DNA of 64,000 nucleotides. Origin: Aphrocallistes beatrix. Its lineage: Eukaryota; Porifera; Hexactinellida; Sceptrulophora; Aphrocallistidae. The position numbers and the translations under genes are program-made. Position 1 is the stretch's first letter. Each line of letters opens with the position of its first letter. The stretch is taken from NCBI GenBank assembly GCA_963281255.1, contig OY725495.1, forward strand, positions 2,170,001 through 2,234,000. The letters are read 5' to 3'. This document shows, piece by piece, positions 38,901 through 50,900 of this stretch. The notes under the pieces were generated by a model, which was given only the letters and a program-made list of their open reading frames with translations, was not told where the DNA came from and ran no database searches.

Positions 38901-41900
38901 CTTCAGGCTCCACAGGAGGAGGAAACAGGTTCTTCTCGTCCATTTCAGCGACTATCAGCTCAGAATAGTCATCAGCAGCCCCCGGAAGCGTATTATCATC
39001 TGTTGGTGCATCTCCCGGAAACTGAAACCCACACCTCGCAAAGCACTTGGAAATGGTCCTCGGGTTAAGGTCCCGCCAAGCCCGAAACGCCCACACAATC
39101 ACCAGTGCGATGTTCACAGACTTATAAGGATCCTCAGCAGCAGTGGTCTCATCGATCATTCGATTCAGAATGTGATTGTGCAGCTGCATACGGTAATTCA
39201 TCTTAAATGCCTGTATGACTCCAGCATCTAGTGGCTGTAAGCAACTCGTGGTATTCTTAGGAAAGAACACAATTTTGGTGCTGCTTAAGCACAAATCGTG
39301 AATGTTGTGCACTCCAGCGTTATCCATAAATAACAACACACGTCTTTTGGAATTCTTCATGCGACTATCAAAATCGTTGATCCAAGAGGCGAAAATATTC
39401 CCTGTCATCCAAGATTTTTTCTGAGCTCTGTAAATAACTGGTAATTTAGACTTGTCAGTCCCCTTTAGAACTCGAGGATTCTCACTCGCTCCAATCAGCA
39501 AGATCTTTTCTTTCTCTCCAAGCCAGGACGCGCACAAGAGCAACGAAAACCTGGACTTGTCTCGTTTATCACCATGACCGTGATCGCCGTGAATGACCAG
39601 TGACTTGGTGGTGGCCTGTTTGAAGAATAGGGCTGTCTCATCACAGTTGAAGATGTCTGCCATGTAATATCCTGCGATTATCTCAGGCAATTCTTTTTGC
39701 CAATTCTTGATCATAACCTTATCCACTGCACCAGCTTCTCCAGAGAGGTTCCTTCCTGAGATACCGTGCCTAGCCTTAACCTTTCCCAACCAGCCCTCAG
39801 AGGCAGTGAATCCATCAATAGCCCTTTTATGGGCCTCCCTCTAGGTTATTTCGGGATCGCTTGATGCGATTGATAATCCCCTTTCCGATTGAGAACCTGG
39901 TAGCTACGTCTCGTTCAGATAGTCCACCATCCTTCAAAGCCTCATTTTTTTGCTCGATAGTGAGACGAGAGTTCGTTCCTAACATCAACGCTAACAAAAC
40001 TTAACAAATAATCGGTGACTCGAAATATTACACTTCCTCACTTGTGAAAATTTCTGCTCACATTGGAGTTTACATGAAAAGACTAAGACAATATATGCGC
40101 CCCGGTTTGCGAGTGTGGTTTGTATGCGGGAAATCAAATTCTGACCATTGTGCCCCGATTTGGGAGATGCCCCGGTTTGCGGGTGCACCTGTTTGCGAGT
40201 GTCTACTGTAGTAATAATTTCATAAATTAATCAAAGTACAGTCGAACCTGCTATAACGGCCACTCTATATAACGGTCACATGTCTATAGTGGTCACCAAT
40301 GAACAGTCCCGTCCGAAATTCCATAATATTGAACCTGTGTATAGCGGTTACCTGCTCAACGTGGCCAGCGGCCACCCGTTTGTAGTCCCTTGCTTACCCT
40401 AAAACTGTCTATAACGGCCATCACTTTTTCACCTTTTTATGTATTTAAGGATACCGCCCACGAAAAATCTTGCCTGGCGTAAAAAAAAACTGCAAAATTT
40501 TTTATTGCTAATTTCATTGTATTACTGATCGGTCTACCATCTGATAGCACTATTTGGACGGCATTTTTTTTTGTTTTTTGCGAAATAACCCCCTAAAGAT
40601 TAGCGTTAATAAAAATTGAAAAATTATTAGAGGATTTTAACTCATTTACCAATTAGTTTTTAACTTATTTGATATTTTTTTAATGATATGAACCTTAACA
40701 TTGTTTTAGCACCTTTGGAGATTATAAAACACAAAGATTTAAAAGAATGGGCAAATAAAATCCAAACAAAATAGCTCTATAAGGGAGTTCATTTATATAA
40801 TCCTCGGGAAATCGCAAGTTTGATCTCAGATATTTAGCGATCACTAGGTCAGGAATAAAATTCTGATCGGTTCAAAAAAAAGTTTGTTCGGATCCGACCA
40901 TTTGTTCTTGAGATATCGCATATTATAGGTAAAGTACGGCCATAATATCCCTCTAAGGTCCCGAAAGAGGCTGATGTCATATCTTAAAAACTATTGTAGA
41001 TATATAATATATTATATCCTTAAATAAAAGGATATATGCGAAAATATATAGGTTCCTCGACCATTCCTTTGTCAAAAAATAAATATTTCTCGACTTATCA
41101 TTGATTTAATTGTAATACAAATTCTATGGAGAACTTTGAATCTATTAGAAAATAGCGAATCTAATCACATTAAACATGTGTCCAAATTTAGCTATTATGC
41201 TAAATAGTGAATACAATTGTCGCTAATAATATGTACAGTAAAATTGGAGAACTTTTGATATTTATTTTGAAAGTTCTGGCCTTGGACCTCGCAGATTCGG
41301 TCAAAAACCCCCATTTAGGGTCCAAAAAGAGATATCTCTCTAACTTTGTAAATACAAGTCCAAATTCTTAGTTCTCACTCCCTAATATACTTTTTATGAG
41401 TGTACATATAAGATTCTTTGATAATAATTGCACTACACCCTATAGAATGTTAAGTTTTTGATTTTTGTCAGATGATGACGTAGCATTTTTCGAAAATCCT
41501 AACTTCGAAACTAAAAGTCGTAGACTTTCGCTCTAACTTCCTAATATACTTTTTGGAAGCTTTTTATTCATTCTAAACTGATAGATTATACTTCGCAGTG
41601 CTGGAATATGAAATATTATCTACAATTATCCTAAAATATTCGGAGTTAGCGGCCTCATGGAAATTTGTGAATTTTCAGGGTACATTTGCTATTTTTTGTA
41701 AATATTTGGCTTTAATATACCTAAATCAGCAGTATAGATGCGAATAAATGTCTGTGGATGCTTATGTGCATTATTAATAACTCATTTTACATTCTTCTTA
41801 ACACCTAAACTTAAAATCTCTATATCTCGGGACTTTAAAATTTCATAATTGACCGTCTTCACAGAATTATTTCTCAAATTTGGTTTGAGATAGAAGTTTG

Positions 41901-44900
41901 AAAATTTCAAGAGTTGTTTCATATCATTAGGCGATGAACGTAGGACCACCATTTTTTGGATACATTCTAACTCGGTGATTTTATTCATGATTTCCCAAAA
42001 AACAGACATTTTTCGCCGTTTTTTGGCCCTTTTTTTTCGGACACCGATAAAATTTACAATATTTGTCATTTTAACTTTCTTCTGGTCCTATGAAGTTGCA
42101 AATATGGTAGACTATCTATGATTCGATTTTGGAAGCGTTTGATTCCTTGGTATGTCCTAAACAATTCATTGAGTGCCTAAATTTCTACCATTAAGATGTG
42201 CTAGCGGAAAATGTAAAAAACTGACTTTGAGACACTGTATCTCAAAATCTAGAAATGAGAATCAAAAACGGTTTGGAATGTGCCAGTATTTCTTGATGGA
42301 GATACCTCCCCACGCTTAACATCTCTTATAGCTCTACTTTCATCGTATGCTGTAATGCAAATCATACGTTTTTTCGAGGGCGGTATCCTTAATACAGGAC
42401 CTGTTACGAATGATAAACAAGTTTCATGTAATTACTTCAAGTAATGGATTCTAAAAACTTTTGGGGATTAAGACAATCACCTGTACATAACGGTCACCTG
42501 TATATAACGGTCACCTGTGCATAGCGGCCAATTTTATCCAGTCCCTTGGATAGCCGTTATATACAGGTTCCACTGTATATTCCTTTCTGAAATTGTTATT
42601 TTCGGTATTCTTTCGGCCCGTTTTGGGCCCGCGGCACATGGAAAAACAGCCCGCAGCCCGTGATTTGCAATAAAGCCCGCACGGGTCGCACCCTAGGTTA
42701 TCATTTATGATGAAAGTTTTAGCATATTTGAGAACATTAATATACACATTTAATTAAAATTTCAACACTCTATCACCTAAAATGCCTGAGCTAATTTTGA
42801 AAAGGAGAAATTTCTAATTATTAAAAATTTAAAAATTTAATTCAAGTTTTGAACTCACGAGCTTAGTTTAACCATGATGGATGCGCTGTATAAAGAAAAG
42901 ATTTTCCAATTAACAGCTTGTTTTATATTAAAAAACCAGTTCTCTTATACTTTAATCAGGCTGTAGGAATCTCAATTGAAAAACTGCAAAAAAAGCCAAC
43001 TTTCGGAGGGGATTGTGGTTGAAATTTGAAGTTTTGAACAAATGGGCATGAAGAACCATCTAGTGCAGTGGTTCTCAACCACGGAGTCGCCATTAACATT
43101 TCTTTGGGTGGCCCAAAAAAATTTTGGGGTATTTAACTGACATTAATGACATTTTATCTGAATCATTATTTCGAGCTAAATTCTGGAAACTGAACCTCCT
43201 ACAAATGCCAAATGCCATTATGTTATTATTCACCCATAACATGCCGAGAACAAACAATATAATTTATCAAGAACGGTAAATCAGCTCCATATAGGTATAT
43301 ATGTACACATAGGCGTCGGACCCACCCGGCATGGCCGATCTGCCCTAAGGGGCTGCTCGGCTCTACCCCGCTCTACACGGACTATGACCGACTCTATCCG
43401 GCATCGTCGGTTATGGGCCGGATAGGCCCAGAGGGCCTAGCTGGCTGGGTACAAGCTTTCCCGATACATTCCCAAAGTCCTAGAACCGTGTATAATGCAG
43501 TTTAACAGCGCAACAAGCGAGCAGGTAGCTCAGTAGGGAGTTTCCCGTCTTGGGAAACCACGAATTGTGAGTGTGATATTTATATATGAAGTGAATGTAG
43601 CTGCCCTGGAATCGATTGGGCCGACCCCGGAGCATTCGGGTCGGCGGTCCCATTTCTGACGCCAATGTATGTACAGTACAGTCTGAATTCACTTTTCGCA
43701 GTATGAACGAACTAGAACAGCACAAAAAATTAAAATATTATTTAACTCAGGAATTACTAACTGTATGGAGATATCTCCGAAAACTCGAATTCCAAAAAGT
43801 ACTGTATATCGCACGGTTTCGAAATTGAAGAATGGTCAAACCGTGAATAGGAAGATTGGCTCTGGAAAAAAGTGTCAAATTAAAGGCAATGATGCTAGAT
43901 CACTTGTTGGTTTGGCTATTAAGAATCCTATCTGTGAGGAAATTGACTTCAGAATTTAACAAAGACGGTATCTATCATTCTCACATGAAGCTGTAAGGAA
44001 AGAAATGAAGAGGCGCGAGTTTACCCGAAAGGTTGCTCAGAAAATTCCAATGCTTAAACAATCCCATAAAGCTTATTGTATTCAGTCGGCTAAGGAGAAC
44101 AAGAAAACCGATTGGGAAAAGTAGTATTTAGCGATGAGATGTCTATTTGGCTAGCTGGTGGTAGGATATGTCTCTGGGGTAGGGAGATTCGAAAGCAGTA
44201 AAACCAAGTACAAAACACTCACCAAAATTGCATGTTTGGGGAGCTTTTTCAGGTCGTGGAACATTTCCTATTAAGATTTTAACAGAAAATCTTACCAACA
44301 GCTCTATTGTGACATTCTACATGAATGTCTAGTGGAACAAGCAAGTGTTTTGTATTCAGATGGGTGGGTTTTCCAGGAAGACAACGACCCAAAACACACA
44401 TCTAAAGTCGTCAAAGGATTCATGCAAGATAGGGATATAAGTAGGATGGATTGGCCTGCTTGTAGTCCGGATATGAATCCAATTGAAAACATTGGTCGTG
44501 AATCAAGAGAAAAATCGATCTCAAGTCACCAAGAAATTTAATAGAGCTCACTGAGGTGGTGTTGAATGCACATGGAATTTCTTAGAACCGGAGTTTTTAG
44601 AACAATTTTGGACATCAATGGACAAAAGAGTGGTGGGAATAAGATAAATTATTAAATACATTGAATTATTTAGTGTTAGGGCATTCTAATAAAACCTGTA
44701 GAATTACAATAGAATAAGAGAGTTAGAAGGTTAGGGAAGAGAAATATTTTCCCAATTTCAAGTTGACAGACTGTAATTCATAATTTCTTCTTTGATGGGG
44801 TCGCAAGGGATAAAAATTGTATAATGGGGTCGCGAGAGTAATAGATTGAGAACCACTGATCTAGTGTGTTTTTTACCTGAAATGCCAAATTGATTCAATA

Positions 44901-47900
44901 ACTTTAACATCAAATACATTTTGACAAACTTCCCAACTTGATCTCAAATTGACTCCTTGGTCTAAAGTTAACTCAAAATAGAATATATGAAAAATTCCCT
45001 CTGCACAAAATGCTCTACAAAATGAATTGAGATATTTTTTGGTTACTGGACAAGTATTAAATTCAACTACAAATCCAGTCCAAAAGTGGGAATTTTAACA
45101 ACGTTTCAATTTGAACCCTATGTGATTTATCCTTAACTCTTTGGAATGAAATTGGTATCCCAGGAAAATTGGTATCCTAGTGGTCACACAGATTGTTGAT
45201 CCAAATGTTACTACAGCTATTTCCAAAGGAAGCTCTTTAGAGATAACAATGATACCACGTAAGGTCCAGAATCACTCATTGATGCAGGTTGATTAGATTT
45301 TCGTGAGTTCATACAGCAATTGTAACAGAGTGTAAAAATCCGAGGAAAAATATCAGGTACCGTATTGAGGCAGAGACTGGTGATGAGAACGTGGAAGAAA
45401 AGAGCATCAAATATTTGGAAAATTTTAAATAGTTGTACTTATGGTTCGAGTAGGGAATAATATAAAGATTTAAGACACGAATTTTGATTTGCAATGCATT
45501 AGATCTCATGAAACCTGATGAATAATGTAAGCTTTATTGCTGACATTCACCTCACAGTAATTCTAATATATTTGAAATTGCTAGATGTGAAACAGATAAA
45601 TCACCATTTTTTGTGTTGAGATATTAATATGAACATCATGCCAATAACATGCCACAATTTCCTGAATTAATATTTATGGTAAAAAAACAAATTCGAACTC
45701 AGTAGAAGGAGTCAATTGATATGGTTCAAGTCAAGAATGGGGAATGTTATTACATTCCTGCTTTGAAATAGCCAAAATACTTCTCTAAATATTTTCAATA
45801 TTTCCATCATAGTCTGGAAATTGAATGCTGAGTATGAATTCAAAAAATAAAGTTGATTTGAAAGCATCTGAACAGACTAACCTAAATCAAGGGTTCCTAT
45901 TTCATAACCTAGGGGTACGCAAGCAATTCTTAGGTGTTACGAGAAACAATTCCAGGTATTAGGTGCAAAAGTGCAAAATTAAAGAATTTACAAATTAATT
46001 GTGGGTATTAGTAATCGGACACTTCGTCATTTCATAAGCCATCTTCATCACAAGCATTTCGTCGCAAGGATACTCCGTCGTTGGATATTTTATTACTGGA
46101 CATTTCTTCTCATAGAAATTTGGTTGCGAGGATATGTAAGCGTTTTAGAAAGAGATTGTTAAAGGGTGCAGAATATATAGATAGCTTTTTGGTCTGATGT
46201 TTTCCTTTATTATTTTAACAATACATTCATTAAATCAATTTTAAAAAACTGTGTGGGAGATTTACAATTCAAAACTTTTCCAAGACAATGTCCAGTGATA
46301 AAATGTTCGGGATTTACGGGAAACCAATAATCAAATTGATATGTGAACACAGAGATTTTGTTTTTACACAAACCAATTTAGTTAGTAAACAGGAATATAA
46401 GTAATCTGATGGTTAGCACAATTACTTTCTAATGGATGCAATTAAGATCAATACTTCTACGAGATTGTGGCTCAGTTGTCTTGTAAATAAGTAAACTAAA
46501 TTATAATCCCAAAAATAATAACACAATATCTATTTTCACATTTTCATAATCTCATTTCTCTAATACAAGCGCACCCCGCTTGCTTGAGCCGCGCGGCTGG
46601 CGGACACTTTGTGTCCGCTGGAGGCCCTTTGGGCGCCTGGGGCCTTATTCACTAAACTACTTAAACTTAAACTTATACTTATACTTAACTTAAACTAAGT
46701 TTAATACTTAGTTTTTGCTAAGTATTAGAAGGCGTACTTATACTTAATCTCATACTTAGTTTAATACTTAGTTTTAAAGTACAAAACTTAGTTTTGTACT
46801 TAGTTTATCATTGAACTAAGTATTACATAAATAATTTCCGATATTGTGTTCAATTTATTATATGTCATACAGAGAAGACAAAAAAGGATTATTAAACAAT
46901 ATATGTATAGGGCTGCATCTTTTAGTATTTAAGTGATAATTATAAGTTTCCTAATTTTTAAACAGACTATTAATAGATACTCGAAAATTAGCTTTTTTCA
47001 ATTTACGCAAATAAGTATATCTAATCATCCTCTAAATGCGTAATCTGTGTCGTGTTTAAAGTGATGATAAATACACCAAAATGAAACTGAATTTACTGCG
47101 TAGCTAATTTGATCATGAATATTACGTATCTTTTGTACTTTGAAGTTCTATGATTATGAATCTTGTGAATTCAAACACAAGAATTAAGATAAAATAAACA
47201 TCGAAATTTGTTTATTAATGTATAATAATAAACAATCAAGATAATTTAGATTGATTAAATAAGTTAAGTTACCTCCGAAGTATACTTTAAAAAATACTTA
47301 AAATTGCACTGAAAACTAAGTAAAACTGAACAAAACTAAGTATAAAACTAAGTATTGTACTTAAACTAAGTCAAAAACTAAGTATTGCACTTAGTTTGGG
47401 TTTGTGAATACCACTTAACTTTTTCAAACTAAGTATTGAAAATACTTAGTTTTATATTAGTTTCTAGCAAAAACTAAGTATTTACTTAGTTTAAGTATAA
47501 GTTCAAGTTTAAGTAGTTTAGTGAATAAGGTCCCAGGGATCACATTGATTAACTATAAGGGTGATAACATCTTTAAATACGCAATCCTACTATTATAATC
47601 GTTATTGCAAGAAAAAAATCACAAAATTTGTCAATTTTTAAATTTTTGATGCGTAATGATGATGTCATAACAGAGTGATGAGTCATCATTTTTTGATGAT
47701 AACATATGTGAGGCATATTAATATACAAATTCTCTAAAAATTTCAACCTTCTATCATCTAAAATGGCTGAGTTATGGTCGAAAAACTGAAATTTATAATT
47801 CTAAAAAAGGTGACAATGATGTTATACGTCGTAATTCCATGATGAGTTGACATTTCCCTATGAACTCAGAACTTAGTGGAGCCATAGCCAAAAAATCAGC

Positions 47901-50900
47901 TTTCTACGCCTGGCAGTTTCTCCAATCAATTCGTTGCAGGTAAATATATATATACAAGTATATATACACAAATATAGATAAATCGAGTTTTAATAGTAGG
48001 ATATATATACGTATATATACAGGGTGGCCCATAAGTTATGTCCCAAGCTTCATTAGGTATAAATTTTTTAATACTCAAACAATCTTAGTTATTATGGTCT
48101 TTAGAGATTGTAATTCGAATACTTTCAACGATTTAAAAAGATTTTTCGAGTCTGAGACCTAGAACTGTGTTTTGTATGGTGAGTTTGGTGAATAAAAAAT
48201 GTGTCCTGGTTCGCAGCGAAAATCGCAAATCAGGTCCCGCTGCTTCTGTATAAATTGTCTACATAATCGATGTTCCAAGACGATTTAACACCAGATACCT
48301 TTCATTCACCATAGAAATATTTCACGAATCCACTGAATTCATTTTCAGACATAAGAAAAAGTTATTCATTCGCAGTTCAAATTAGGTATATTTTGCAAAA
48401 TTCCCTAAAATGGCACTTTTTTCACATCACAAAAAAATCTGATCCAATTTGTCCTCAAAATGCACTGATCTTCACTTCGTATATTTCTACAAATTTAGAG
48501 TGTTCGAGGAAAATGTGAGAGCTATTTTTCCGAGAATTTGAAGACTCTAGAAAGATAATTTGAAAAGCAGTGGCCTCTGATTCGCGATTTTCGCTGCGAA
48601 CCAGGACACATTTTTTATTCACCAAACTCACCGTACAAAACACAGTTCTAGGTCTCAGACTCGAAAAATCTTTTTAAATCGTTGAAAGTATCTTATATAT
48701 TAAAATGCTAGGATTTTTTTGTTTGTTTGTTTGTTCGAATTGATTGAAAAATTAGCAAGTCGTAGAGATACGAAAATTGGCATGTAGGTTTCAAATGATG
48801 ATTCTACGATTAAGTTCTAAGATCTAAGCGAAATTTTCACACCTCTGCAAAAAAAATGGAAAACAATTTTTCACACCTTTTCTATACAATACTATGTACG
48901 GCTTCACTCTCACAATAGAAATCATTATACGACAATATTGTAGGCTGTAATTGTAATTAATACTTCAAAGCAATAAGTTTTATGAATGTCTCAATTATAC
49001 ATTATAGTGTATAGCAGTTAAAAAGGTTATTTCTATATTTTCACACCTTTATGTATGTACATATTTTCACACGATTTGACGAATTTTGAAAATTATGCTA
49101 GAAACTAGCTTCCAACAGTTGACATGGGGTTTTTAGGGGTGTAGATTTCGAATATCATATTTTCAGATCGATATGATAAATTATTTGTTTACTTTTGTTT
49201 ACAATAGATACTTAAAGTAAACAATTGACAAAAATAGGCTAGAAACTAGCTTCCAACAGTTGACATGGGGTTTTTAGGGGTATAGATTTCGAATATCATA
49301 TTTTCAGATCGATATGATAAATTATTTGTTTACTTTTGTTTACAATAGATACATAAAGTAAACAATTGACAAAAATAGACTAGAAACTAGCTTCCAACAG
49401 TTGACATGGGGTTTTTAGGGGTGTAGATTTCGAATATCATATTTTCAGATCGGTATGATAAATTATTTCGTTGACTTTTGTTTACAATATATATATAAAG
49501 GAAAAAAATCCAAAGATAGTTTAGATTGAGTAACTCCAGGCGCCCGCAGGGCGACTATGCGGACACCCAGTGTCCGCAAGCCGCGCAGCGCAAGCAAGCG
49601 AAGCGCGCTTGTTCGAATTAAAATCTCTAAAGACAATAATAACTAATATTGTTTGAGTATAAGAAATTTTATACCAAACAAAGCTTGGGACAGAACTTAT
49701 GGGCCACCCTGTATATATATAGATATTAAATTCGTGTCCTACGCATTCGAATTATCTATGATATAAGCTTTCTGAAGATAGTTAGCTAATTTTAACCACC
49801 ATGTGAATCTTGAGCCAATTGTCACAAATAAAAACCACTATACATGGTGGTGATAAGAAATTGCTTTGGGATGCAATAAGTCCCAAGAAATATAATATAT
49901 AAGTAATTCGAATACGTAGAACACGAATTTTATATCAGAAATGCAGTAAATGGCATAGTTTGATTGAATAATCCTTGACCAAAATACCAATTTTATTACT
50001 ATTATGATGGGAAAATTTGGGCTGTTCCAATATTTGGCCAGGTAGTGTATATATTTGTATATATATATACACTAACCGGACAAAAGGATTTGTACACTAT
50101 ATTCTTCCCCATACAAATAGTACTAAATTGATCTTTTCATGAAGGGAAAACTATTCAAACTCTAAGAGCTATTAAGAGCCTGATTTAAGATTCGAAATCT
50201 TCACATTCGAATTAGTAATAGTTAAAGATTTCTAACAAAAGACTCAACCCAATGAGTAAAATTATCAACTTGTAGCACAAGGGGTAGTACATCACCATCA
50301 TGTATAGTGATAAAAAGGGACATATGTAGCACAAGGTGGCAGTGATTGATAATTTGAAATAATTGGGAATTAGTAATTGATTAGAAATATCCTACAATAA
50401 CTAATTCGAATGCGAAGATTTCGAATTTGAAACCCGATTAGTTGTATCACTTACCGTTTCGGAGTTTTAATCTTCATGAATAGACCCATTTTGTATTAAA
50501 TGCACGTAAGATAATGAAGTGCAAATACTTTTGTTCGTGTAGTGTATATATTATATATATATATATATATGTGGTAATGACTATAATGCATTAGTATATG
50601 TTTGGAATTTAAGGATATTATTTTGTTATGATTGTCTTTCCAACAAAGTTTCTCAATCTTACTGAATGATATAATATTATAACTTTGATTCGAAGAATAG
50701 AGGCGATTAAGATTCTATTTGGAGTGCTCAGTTTGTAAGAATGATGTGTTAGGATTAGTGAGAGTTCTATTATCTTCTAACAATCCTTAATACGATTTCT
50801 CCAAAAATGGCCCTACTAATTCTGGGTCCTAGCCCAAAGGCCCTAACAATCCTCATCCTGAGACTACGCCCCGGCAATATTTGTATTTGCATATTTACAG

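Larger units (their letters stand above)
48020..49711. mobile_element. Foldback MITE, cagggtggc family, copy 3, with insertion
   Basis: Termini cagggtggcccataagtt and the complement ending gccaccctg, in TA-rich flanks. The inverted arms match copies 1 and 2. A 0.92-kb Helitron-like element sits near the right arm at 48694-49614; without it the MITE is about 770 bp, as in the others. Confidence 0.88.

Noticed and set aside
40449-42388. piggyBac assignment from the TTAA target alone
   Set aside because: Ends begin GG rather than the usual CCC of piggyBac, no transposase is present, and a Kolobok with TTAA is in the same window.
43515-43585. tRNA gene or tRNA-derived SINE head (ggtagctcagtaggg resembles a box A)
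   Set aside because: No acceptable box B or cloverleaf follows; the downstream stretch does not form the T arm. At best a very decayed SINE head.
49097-49500. CRISPR-like repeat array
   Set aside because: Direct 141-bp units with no unique spacers, in a eukaryotic mobile element; an ordinary tandem repeat.
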